64,000 nt of DNA from Photorhabdus sp. CRCIA-P01 (lineage in GTDB: Bacteria > Pseudomonadota > Gammaproteobacteria > Enterobacterales > Enterobacteriaceae): contig NZ_NMQR01000021.1 in assembly GCF_003545805.1 (NCBI RefSeq), forward strand, positions 249 to 64,248. Reading direction: 5' to 3'. Position 1 is the first letter of the stretch. Every line of letters begins with the position of its first letter. A program made the position numbers and the translations under genes. This document shows, piece after piece, positions 1 through 9,100 of the stretch. The notes under the pieces were generated by a model. It was not told the DNA's origin, did not search any database, and saw only the letters and a program-made list of their open reading frames with translations.

Positions 1-58
1 CTATATCCTCTTGGGTCATTGTAATTAAATCAATTTTATTTATATCTTCTACAGACAT
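1..58 (-). CDS. CDI immunity protein homologue, N-terminal part only (runs off window)
   Basis: An ATG at 58-56 on the minus strand opens a frame to the window edge that begins MSVEDINKIDLITMTQEDI. It is preceded by a strong ribosome binding site (AAGGAGG) lying in the 9-bp gap after the stop of the orphan nuclease toxin. The first residues match the immunity gene behind the full cdiA (MSIEDVNKIDMIGIP), so this is most likely the paralogous immunity gene of the orphan toxin. After about residue 12 the two proteins differ, as expected for immunity proteins matched to different toxins. Only 19 codons are visible. Confidence 0.7.
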   Translation of the reverse strand, partial: MSVEDINKIDLITMTQEDI

Positions 59-67
59 ATAGCCTCC

Positions 68-1096
68 TTAATCATCCTTTGCTTTTGGCCTTACTATTTC
101 AACTTCTGTCGGTGGTATCTTAGTTCCACTTTCAAATCCCGGCCTACCTTTCCCAACAACTGTACCTCCGCCCTCTTTGAGTTCTGGAAAACCTGTCTTT
201 TGATTCTTTGTTAATGGTGCAGTTTGAGAGCTTTTACATTCTATGCACTTGATAGATCCATCTCTATCTTTAGCCATAATATCAACCCTAACTTTTGTCC
301 CTTTGTTTGTCTCTATGGTAACTTCCCTAACCGGGGTTTTTAATTTAGGGTCTTGTTTTAACTTATCGTAAACAGATTGTTCAAACTCCTTACCTTTCTC
401 ATAATTCTGCCGTATTTGTGAATCAGAGTTAGGTGATTGAACTTTTGTTTTCACGCCATTTTCAAACGTATAGTACCCACCGTTGTTACTATAAATCGTG
501 TTTCCTGAGGCATCTACTTTTCCTGTATTGCCATAAACACTACCTTTTGGCCTGATAACTGAATTCCCTTTTGGGGTATAACCAGTAGGTAATATTGCGC
601 CTTTTCCGACTATATTTATAGAAGTTCTATTAGCTTTTGCCCCAATAATCCCGGTCGCAGTCTCTAGCAACATCAGGTTCCGCTGCTCTTCCTTAACGTA
701 CTGTGCCGCATCCGCTTTAGATAATCCGGCGTTCTCCAGCTCTTTCTGCCTCAATTCCGTGTTGAAGAACCCGGAGAGTGGCCCACCGCCGCCATTTAGC
801 CAACTACTCTGCTCTGAACGACCTAGCTTGTCATTGGCACGATAGCCCGAGACCGCCAGTTCTTTACCCAGTTTATGGTTGATAAAGGCCAGCTCTTCGC
901 GACTCAACTCCATTTGTTTCAGGGTGTTGATGGTGGCATCACTGGCCTGCCGATATTCCGTCCAGACCCCTTTACGGCAGCTGTCATCCTGACAAGAGGC
1001 CAGTTTTTCCCGCTGTGCCCTTGTCAGTGTGCATCTTAAGGGCAACTGGCTGGAAGAGGCGGGATTTGTGACTGGGCAGCCGGGGCGGGTCAGCAT
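68..1096 (-). CDS. Orphan CdiA C-terminal nuclease module (cdiA-CT paralogue), no own secretion part
   Basis: From about position 1006 down to 70 the product is nearly identical to the C-terminal end of the large CdiA (KLASCQDDSCRKGVW, then the same pre-toxin stretch), diverging moderately in the last 110 residues. That tip carries a PD-(D/E)xK-like nuclease core: RVDIMAKD then ECKSS, the spaced D and E-x-K of the family, so a DNase or RNase toxin is inferred. A 4-residue deletion is present relative to CdiA (QMELSREE against QMALNGELSREE). The open frame extends another 30 codons to 1096, but those codons are antisense to a SymE fragment and are not homologous to CdiA. There is no VENN motif and no clear start or ribosome site, so it is probably a silent cassette that can recombine into cdiA. 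Confidence 0.75.
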   Translation of the reverse strand: MLTRPGCPVTNPASSSQLPLRCTLTRAQREKLASCQDDSCRKGVWTEYRQASDATINTLKQMELSREELAFINHKLGKELAVSGYRANDKLGRSEQSSWLNGGGGPLSGFFNTELRQKELENAGLSKADAAQYVKEEQRNLMLLETATGIIGAKANRTSINIVGKGAILPTGYTPKGNSVIRPKGSVYGNTGKVDASGNTIYSNNGGYYTFENGVKTKVQSPNSDSQIRQNYEKGKEFEQSVYDKLKQDPKLKTPVREVTIETNKGTKVRVDIMAKDRDGSIKCIECKSSQTAPLTKNQKTGFPELKEGGGTVVGKGRPGFESGTKIPPTEVEIVRPKAKDD

Positions 1097-1139
1097 TGAG
1101 CACGGGCTGTTGATTATCCGGCTTGTTGAGAACAGTTGA
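1011..1139 (+). pseudogene. SymE-family toxin, C-terminal fragment
   Basis: Read on the plus strand this stretch gives VHLKGNWLEEAGFVTGQPGR followed by VSIEHGLLIIRLVENS and a TGA at 1137-1139. The L-x-G-x-W-L-E-x-A-G-F-x-x-G motif is the hallmark of the SymE family (AbrB-like fold, SOS-linked endonuclease toxins, often found next to rhs/cdi loci). The N-terminal half is missing: homology begins within a few bases of where the oppositely oriented orphan cdiA module ends (about 1006-1011). It is therefore a truncated remnant joined tail-in to that module. Confidence 0.7.
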
Positions 1140-1189
1140 CAGCTAAAAGAAGGAAGATCCCGGCCATTTCAACTGACCGGGACGCCTAA

Positions 1190-1507
1190 TTAACAAAAAT
1201 CCTGTTCTATATTGCCTTCCGCCTTTAGGATTTCCAAAAAGCGTTGATAAGCTGTTTCATCTAACTCAAGTAGATCATCCAATAATTGTTCTTCTATTAA
1301 TGCCCAATGATGCACACTTTTAGCATCATCATTCGAGAAAAAAATAGTTCTAAAATCTATCGTTGTATCAATAACTGAGACTTCATTAGATTTATATGCC
1401 TGTAGACCTCCATAATTTGGTGGTAACCCATAAAAATATGTTTCATCACCAAACCAATATATGGCAAAAACATCAACCATAGAGCCATCTGATTCTTTTA
1501 TTTTCAT
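1190..1507 (-). CDS. Putative immunity protein for orphan toxin 2
   Basis: This 105-residue acidic soluble protein starts at an ATG that overlaps the stop of the upstream orphan toxin frame by 4 bases (ATGA), the classic translationally coupled toxin-immunity arrangement. It has no signal peptide or membrane segment; motifs such as YGLPPNYGGL and HWALIEEQLLDDLLE are visible. The function as a cognate cytoplasmic immunity protein is inferred from position, size, acidity and coupling. The frame is intact although the toxin gene in front of it is broken. Confidence 0.65.
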   Translation of the reverse strand: MKIKESDGSMVDVFAIYWFGDETYFYGLPPNYGGLQAYKSNEVSVIDTTIDFRTIFFSNDDAKSVHHWALIEEQLLDDLLELDETAYQRFLEILKAEGNIEQDFC

Positions 1508-2100
1508 TTAACATTATCCTTTATTGAATCTATTACCTTTTTTGGATCCTGTTGGATTCTCTGAGGAGTAGTAATTTTCATGTCATAGGCTTTACCAGTA
1601 TTTGAGTTGTACTGGTAATGTATAGTTATTGTTTGTCCATTAGGGAGCCTATGTTTCGCCTCCATTTTCTGAAAACCAGCTGCTGTCGGAAAACGGGGAT
1701 CTTTATTCATACCTAACAATTTACTTCCCTGTAACGGATTTGATTTAACTTGTTTCCAGAAAGTTTGTTCATTCAGCTCCCTTGGTGCGGCAACTTGTTG
1801 TCCTGGTTTTGCCGTTGATATCTTCTCAGTATTTTTAATAAACTGCTGATGATAAACAGTATTAGCCGATTTATCACCCAGATTCGTTGTTTTTGCCCAA
1901 TCTTTTTCAGCGCCGCTTTCTCTGTATTAACAACCGCATCTGTGGTCCCTTTTGTCGTTGGCGATGATTTCGGCCCTTTGCTGCCTTCAACAATAACAGG
2001 CAGCGTCATCGTCATCGCAGCGGCAGTCTCCTTACTCATGCCCATCGCTTCAAAGCGTTTTGTCCAGCCGAGTTTGCCTACTTTGCCTGTGGCCGCCTGG
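1504..2100 (-). pseudogene. Orphan CdiA-CT-like toxin module 2, frameshifted
   Basis: Two overlapping minus-strand frames together make one CT-like module. The upstream frame (to about 1905) reads GKLGWTKRFEAMGMSKETAA and on through VVNTEKAALKK; the downstream frame resumes with KDWAKTTNLGDKSANT and continues through FWKQVKSNPLQGSKLLGMNK to a lysine-rich end (IDSIKDNVK, stop 1504-1506). The switch falls at an A5 run near 1900-1905, consistent with a one-base slip. The tip contains AKHRLPNGQTITIHYQYN, which I do not recognise as a named toxin family. The 5' end is cut off by the group II intron fragment at about 2100, so no secretion part is attached. Confidence 0.6.
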
Positions 2101-2627
2101 ACGCGCTGAATGTGGCAATTATGGAGAGGAAAGTCAATTGGGTGCTGGATCTGGACATCAGTCGGTTCTTCGATACCGTGGAGCATGACTGGCTCATCCG
2201 GTTTATTCAGCACAGGATAAGGGACGGTCGGATGTTGCGATTAATCAGGCAGTGGGTCACGGTGGGGATAGTTGATGAACACGGTCACCGACAGAAGTCG
2301 CATTGTGGCACGCCGCAAGGTGCTGTCATATCGCCACTGCTGGCGAATATCTATCTGCACTACAGCTTTGACCTTTGGCTCAACGCATGGCTGAAACGAG
2401 TGATAGAAGGGCACATCAATTACTATGGCGTCCCCTTCAACAGCAGAGCATTGTGTCAATTTGTGGAAGAAGTGAAGCGGATGTGGTTGAAGTCACTGAG
2501 ACGGCGAAGCCAGCGGCACAAAATGACGTGGTCGCGTTACAGTCAGTTGGTGACTAAATGGATACCGTCCCCCCGAATTGTACATCCTTATCTTTTGCAG
2601 CGCTTTTACGCCAAACACCCGAGGTAG
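2100..2627 (+). pseudogene. Group II intron reverse transcriptase/maturase fragment (ltrA-like)
   Basis: The frame contains RT blocks NWVLDLDISRFFDTVEHDW and GTPQGAVISPLLANIYL, then jumps from NAWLKR directly to the maturase (X) domain (GHINYYGVPFNSRALCQF) and the conserved tail LRRRSQRHKMTW, ending PRIVHPYLLQRFYAKHPR. The segment with the catalytic YADD box and the thumb is missing, so an internal deletion lies at about 2400. The N-terminal RT part is also missing. An intact family member is about 400-500 residues; roughly 175 remain here. It is enzymatically dead. Confidence 0.85.
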
Positions 2628-2697
2628 GAGCCGGATGCGTTAGTAGCGCACGTCCGGATCTGTGCGGGGGGTAGCCGGTAACGGCTATTCCTACCGC
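2628..2697 (+). ncRNA. Group II intron domains V and VI
   Basis: Right after the RT stop, a 33-34 nt hairpin begins GAGCCGGATGCG and closes CGCACGTCCGGATC, with the AGC triad, a four-base-type loop and a CG bulge typical of domain V. It is followed by a second hairpin (GGGGGGTAGCCGG against the CTATTCCTACC side) in the place of branch-point domain VI. These are relics: the upstream ribozyme domains are absent. Confidence 0.65.
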
Positions 2698-2731
2698 GAC
2701 CAGTTTGCAGCTGGAAAGTTAAAAAGGATCG

Positions 2732-2767
2732 AAATTAGCGCAGTGAGCAAGCCTTCTGCGCTAATTT
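2732..2767. terminator. Perfect 12-bp inverted repeat downstream of cdiI
   Basis: The arms AAATTAGCGCAG (2732-2743) and CTGCGCTAATTT (2756-2767) are exactly complementary, with a 12-base loop. It lies 34 bp past the cdiI stop and 32 bp beyond the intron 3' end. The A/T ends of the stem give a short U tract in both directions, so a bidirectional terminator for the cdiBAI transcript is plausible; the U tract is short. Confidence 0.5.
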
Positions 2768-2800
2768 AGTCATTGAGATCACATAGTTAATACATCTATT

Positions 2801-3139
2801 TTAAGCAATATCACCTTCTTCATATCTTAACTGAATATTAACAGGTGCAAGAATTTCCCCAACCTTTTCCAAAAAATCAGCACATTCATGTGGGATATAA
2901 TACTTAAAATAAACTTCTATTAATATTTCACTTTTTCCACAAGAAGCAGGAAAGCTTTCGTATATCTCTCCGCTTTCAATAAAACGAATATAACTATTTA
3001 TTTTTTCTTGTAGTTTTAGTAAATGTTCTTCTATCGAACCACTCCACGATAAATGATCAGTTAATCCCAGAACAACTAAGTTTTCATTGTCATTAGGTAT
3101 ACCTATCATATCTATTTTGTTCACATCTTCTATAGACAT
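2801..3139 (-). CDS. cdiI: CdiI immunity protein for the full-length CdiA
   Basis: This 112-residue acidic cytoplasmic protein starts 13 bp after the cdiA stop with a good ribosome site (AAGGAGT) and no promoter of its own visible, so it is the third gene of the cdiB-cdiA-cdiI operon. By position it should bind and block the C-terminal nuclease of CdiA in the producing cell. Its N-terminus (MSIEDVNKIDM) matches the partial immunity gene at the left edge of the window, showing that the toxin-immunity pair was duplicated. I do not recognise a named fold. Confidence 0.75.
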   Translation of the reverse strand: MSIEDVNKIDMIGIPNDNENLVVLGLTDHLSWSGSIEEHLLKLQEKINSYIRFIESGEIYESFPASCGKSEILIEVYFKYYIPHECADFLEKVGEILAPVNIQLRYEEGDIA

Positions 3140-3152
3140 ATTAACTCCTTAC

Positions 3153-6100
3153 TTAATCTTTAGAAGTGGGCCTGATAATGTCAACCTTGGTTGGCGGTAT
3201 TTTGCTCCCTTCTTCAAAACCCGGTTTTCCTTTTCCAACGACAGTGCCCCCCTTGGTTTCAAGTTCAGGAAAACCTTTCTTTTGATTTGTTGTTAATGGA
3301 GCAGTTGATGAGCTTTTACATTCAACACAGATAATGTTTCCTTCTTTATCTTTGCCTATCATGTCAACCCTTATTTTTGTATTACTATCTGTTTTGACAG
3401 TAATTTCTCGTGCTGATTCAACTTTATCAACTTTGAATTTATCGTAAGTAGATTGTTCAAATTCTTTACCCTTCTCATAATTCTGCCGTATTTGTGAATC
3501 AGAGTTAGGTGATTGAACTTTTGTTTTCACGCCATTTTCAAACGTATAGTACCCACCGTTGTTACTATAAATCGTGTTTCCTGAGGCATCTGCTTTTCCT
3601 GTATTGCCATAAACACTACCTTTTGGTCCGATAACTGAATTCCCTTTTGGAGCATAACCAGTAGGTAATGTTGCGCCTTTTCCGACTATATTTATAGAAG
3701 TTCTATTAGCTTTTGCCCCAATAATTCCCGTCGCTGTTTCCAGCAACATCAGGTTCCGCTGCTCTTCCTTAACGTACTGTGCCGCATCCGCTTTAGATAA
3801 TCCGGCGCTCTCCAGCTCTTTTTGCCTCAATTCCGTATTAAAGAACCCGGAGAGTGGTCCACCGCCACCATTTAACCAACTGCTCTGCTCTGAACGACCT
3901 AGCTTATCATTGGCACGATAGCCCGATACTGCCAGTTCTTTACCCAGCTCGTGGTTGATAAAGGCCAGTTCTTCACGGCTCAACTCGCCATTCAACGCCA
4001 TCTGTTTCAGGGTGTTGATGGTCGCATCACTGGCCTGCCGGTATTCCGTCCAGACCCCTTTACGGCAGCTGTCATCCTGACACGATGCCAGTTTACCGCG
4101 CATGTCCTCCACTGACGGCAGACCTTTATCCAGAATACGCTGGCTCAGTTCTTTGGCCTTGCCACAGGCTTCCGGTGACAGCGTACTGCAATCCCCCAGA
4201 TTTCGGGAAGCCAGCGCATTATTCTCCACCGCATTCTTCCCGGCCTGGGCTCCGGTGACGGCGCTGCCGGTGGAGTCACCGGTAATCCCACCGGCTAGTC
4301 CCGCTGCTAGGGTAGAAAGAGTGCTGATGGTCTGTTTTTCTTCTTCACTTAAGTCACTGACTTTAGCATTTTCGCCGTGAATGTGCTTCATCAGTTCCCT
4401 GGCGGCCAATTCCCCGCCCGCCGCACCTGCTGCACCGGCTAGCGCATTGTTACCACTGACTTCAGCGGCCACTGCCCCCAGAATCGCATGGGCCAGGGTA
4501 TTGCTCACGACATCCACTTGATGGGTTTTCGGGTCGGTGGTCAGGTCTTTAATCACTCCGGCGAGGTAAGGGGAAGCGCCGCCCGCCAGTGCCTGACCAA
4601 TGTTCCCGCCCGCAAGTCCCTGAATGGCGGCAGTGGCCGCCTGTAAAGCGGTGTGGTATTTCCCACCGGTGCCAAGGCCAGATTCATTCAACGCCTGATT
4701 ATAGGCGGTTTTGTAAATCTGGTCTTGAATGAGTTCCGGGGTGATGTCGGTTTTACCTTTATCCTCCAGGACTTTTATGGCCGCTTTTCTGTCCGGTTCA
4801 CTGATGTTCTCCAGTTTAGCGTTAGCCGCCTTGGTGGCGATAATGGCCCCTTCGGTACTGGCGATGTCAATCACCTGCGCACTGATTTCGCCAATTAGTT
4901 GGGCCTGTTTCAGTCGTTGTTGCTCTTTCTCTTTGTCAAAGATAGGGCTGAGAGCATTGTTAGCATGGTCGGTATCCCGGCTCAGGGGGGTGATGTCCTG
5001 CTGCTGGTTGTCTTTATCCCGGATAATCAGGGCGCCGTCACTGACTGCGGCATGGGTGGTGCTTTGAGCATGGCCTTCCCGGTTAGCGCCACCCAGGGTA
5101 TTGGCCGCCATGTTACTGAGCAACATACCGCCTGCTGAACCCCCGGTGCTGATACTGACGCTGTGGTGTTCGGTTTTAAAATCCGCTTTGTTTTTTATAT
5201 CGCCAAAGCCGAGAGTGCCGGTATCGAGGGTGTTTTTGTCTTTGTCTGCGGTACTGGCGATAACCGCGCCATCAAGTTGAGTATGTTCACCCACTTTCAC
5301 TTGATAGCCGCCTTTGCCGGCAAACAGTCCGGTTTGTTCCTGTACGGAATCAAAGTTGCTGTGGATTTTGTCGCGGCTGGCGCTGAGGTTTAATGAACCG
5401 CCTGAACCGAGGCCGACAGTGGCACTGATGCCGGCACTGACGTTCTGTTGCTTCATATCGTAGCGGTTGCTGTCCTGCTCGCTACTGAGCGTCAGGTGAC
5501 GTTTCACGTCGGCGGTAATCTGTTCGCCGCTGACCTGAGCGCCTTTGAGCGTGGCATCCCGGCCGGCGCTGAGGGTGAGGGTTTGCCCCGCATCCAGCGT
5601 GGTTTCGTTATGGCTGACGCCGTTGCCGCTTTCACGGCCTTTGCCGTGGTTAACACTGGCGGAGAGATTGAGGCCCGTGCCTCCCGGTCCGGCGGTGAAA
5701 CCGACCCCCAGTGAGCCTCCGCGACTGCTGTTTTTGCCGGTGGTCTGTTCGGTGTTCTGGCTGGATGAGAGCTGGATATCCCGGCTGGCATTGAGTTGCA
5801 GGTTTTTACCTGCCTGCAACTGGCCGCCCTGAATACGGATATCGCCGTTCTGGTCTGGTGTGCCGGCAGCGGTGAGGGTGAGATTATCCCCGGTCATCAG
5901 GCTGCTGCCCTGTTGAGTGGTCTGGTGCTGTTTCTGCTCTGACCGGGAGGACTGGCTGCCGTAGGAGAGATTGACCCCTACCAGATTGTTGTTGGCTTTG
6001 TCATCGCCGCCTTTAGCATCGGCCAGACGGGCTGCCTGAACCGCCTGTACCCCGCTCAGGGCGGCTTTGGTGCCTTGTAAAGCTTTAATACGGCTGTCAC

Positions 6101-9100
6101 TTTCATTGCTGGCGGCTTGAACCGTTTGAACGGCATTATTCAGGGCCCCGCCTGCGGTGCCGGACAGGGCCACGGTCAGGCCGCTTTGTTTCTGTTCGGT
6201 TTTGGTGATAGCGGTGTGATTGTTTTCCGCACTGGTGATGTTAATGTTTTGGCCGGAAAGTTGCGTATCGCGGCCCGCCACGACATCACTGCCGTGAAGG
6301 TTAAGCTGTTGTCCGGCGCTGAATGTCACATTGCCCTGGCTGCTGCCCACGGTGCTGCCTTTGTTGAGGTTACCGTCGATGTCGGTGGTGGATTTTTGGC
6401 TGGCTTTGCCGACGGTGAAGCCGATACCCCCGGTGCCCATCAGACCGGATTTTTTCTCTTGTTTGAAGTGCGTTTCATGACGGGCTTCATCCGCGGTAGT
6501 GATGGTGAGCTGATTGCCCGCGGCCAGATTAACATCCTGAGTGCCGGCCACGTTACTGCCGATGATATTCAGGTCATTCCCGGTTTGTACGGTCACCCGG
6601 TCGCCACTGAGCGTGGTGCTCTGTGCCCGGCGTTCATGCACTTCATCGTGGGTTTCAACGGAGGATTTGGAGAGTAAGCCTTTACTGGTCTGTTTGCTGT
6701 GTTCTATCAGGTCTGATGAAGCGGTACCGGCATCCAGGGTGATGTTGTTCCCGGCTTGGGCGGTCAGTTGTTGACCGGCATTGACAGTAGCGGCGGTAGC
6801 GTTCAGGTTATTGCCTGCCCGGAGTGCCAGGTTACCGGCGGTGGTTATCTGGCTGCCAGTGTCACGCTCCTGAGTGAGATGGCGATAGTTGTCGCTCCCC
6901 CAGTCACTGTTTTCCGTGCGATGAGTGCGCAGGGTGTCCAGAGTCAGGTCGAGGCCCGCGGTTATCTCTGTCTGACTGTCTTTACCCGCGTTATCTACTT
7001 CACTGGCAGTGAGATGGATGTTGTTGAGGGCTTTCAGCGACAAGGTGCCGTTGTCATTCTGGACATAAATGCCCGCCGGCCGATCCAGCCAGCGGTCAAT
7101 ATTATCTCCGCGCAGGGTAGAGGCGCTGGTGATATCCCGGTTTGCCCGTGCAGAAACGCGGTCACGGCCCTGAATTTGTCCGCCGAGGTTGGTGATGTTC
7201 TGCCGGGCGGTTAAATCCACTTTGCCGCTTTGGATAAAGCCGCTATTGGTCAGATTGTTCGCTGTCAATTGGGTGACTTCACGTCCGCGGATAGTGCCGC
7301 TGTTGGTGATATCGCCCCGGCTATTTATTGTCACGTTTTTACCGGAGAGCAGGGCACCGTCACCGGTCAGGTCGCCTTTATTCACGCGAGCGTAGACTTG
7401 CGGCACGGCGACCACCTGCGTTGTGCCGTTCGGCAGGGTCACGGTGCGGTTGGTCAGCCAGATAATGTCCGAGGTGAGCAGCGCCATTTGCGATGGGCTT
7501 AAGGCAATGCCGGGGGTGAGTTGTTGCTGTTTGCTGAAAGCAACGCCGGCTTCCATGAGCGCTTTGAATTGGGTTTCATCATTGTTGTGGCTGGCCAGAT
7601 AACGCTGACCGGTCAGTTGGGTAATTTGATCGCGCACCAGACGCTGTTCGTAGAACCCATCTCCCAGGCGTTTGTGTGCCAGTGCCGGGTCGCGGGTTAA
7701 CTGTTGTTGCATGTAATCCGTGCCCAGCCACTTTTTATACTGAGTAAATTGAGGGTCGGTCTCCACTAAATAATGGCTGTCACTGCCCGGCTGTACGACA
7801 AACAGGCTGTTGTCCGGCAGGCGGGTATCTGGAGCAACGATGCGGATAAGGGGTTCGATGCGTTGACCTTTGACGGTATCAGACGGTAGCGTCAGTTCAA
7901 ATTGTTGGCCTGTCGGTAACACCAGCGGGCGATCATCTAATGTGCCACTGTTTGGTAAGCTGACAGGGGCAGGAGGCAGCACCCGTTCAGTTTGTTGAGC
8001 CGGTGAAAGTACCGGGTGTTCAGTCAGTGCATCTCTGTTTGGTAGTGCCACTGTGCCGGAGGGTAATACCTGCTCGGTTTGTTGGCCCGTAGGAGAAAGT
8101 AATGGGTGTTCAGTCAGTGCGTCTCTGTTTGGTAGAGCCACTGTGCCGGAGGGTAATATCTGCTCAGTTTGTTGGCCCGTAGGAGAAAGTAATGGGCGAT
8201 CAATCGGTATGTCCCTGTTCGGTAGTGTGATGGTCTCTGTAGGGATAGCGACAGTAGTTCCTGGGCCATTAACCTGCAATGACCGGTCGTCAGTCCGCGT
8301 TGGAACGTTGAGAGGGATGGCGTTAATAGTGGCGTTTGTCAGCATGACATCACCTGCTTCCGCCATTCTTGAGAACAGGCTAATTCCGGCAGGTGCACTC
8401 TGAACACTGCTTTCCTGCCGGTCACCTATCGTTATGCCGGTGGCGTCAGGACGGGTATTGCCTTTCCAGGCCAAGGCTTTCAGGTCGATGGTTTCGGTTA
8501 TCGGTGCCGGGTTATAATCGTCCCAATCTTTTCCCTGGGAGGTTTTGGTTCCTCTGAATCGACGTTTTTTCTTTTTGGCATACCAGCGGATTTCACTGCC
8601 TTCATCCGTGATAATACGTTCGCCTTTGGTGGCGTTATTGTGCAGTTCGTCAATATCACCGCCCAGGGTTGCGCCTGCCACGATTTGGCTGTCGTTGTTG
8701 GTCAGTATTGTGCTGTTCAGGGTCATATTACCCCCGGCCAGGATTTTACCCGGATCACTCTCTTTTATCTGGGTTTCATTGATGGTGCGGGTATATCGGT
8801 ACTCGTAAAACTCATCATCGCCGTTACCATCCGGCATAACAGCGGTGTGTACGCCGTATTTGTTGCTGTAGGAAGTGTCTACTTGTGACCAGTCATAGCG
8901 GGTGGTGTAGCCGCTCAATACCCCTTCATGCCGCTGGGATTTTTCTGTTTCCACGATGTGTGTCACTAGGCGGTCGTTGGTATTTTTGATAATAGCGGCA
9001 TCAATGCTTAGGTTACCCCCGGCCTCAATGGTGGCCGCGTGGTTGCTGAGTCGGCCAGCTTGACTCGTCGCCGTCAGGTTCTCATCCAGTTGTCCGCCGA

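Larger units (their letters stand above)
2098..2700 (+). mobile_element. Group II intron, 3' remnant with internally deleted RT/maturase
   Basis: The element runs from a truncated reverse-transcriptase frame through a recognisable domain V (2628-2660) and a domain VI hairpin (about 2663-2697) to a 3' end ACCGCGAC at 2700, ending in AC as group II introns do. The 5' ribozyme domains and the first part of the RT are absent; the left junction is at about 2098-2100, directly against an orphan toxin module. The orientation is opposite to the CDI genes. It cannot self-splice or move, but it marks a past insertion between CDI modules. Confidence 0.8.

Noticed and set aside
1849-2109. Plus-strand frame of 86 codons over the orphan toxin module
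   Set aside because: It lies antisense to the toxin module, has no ribosome site and no recognisable motif; treated as a shadow frame.
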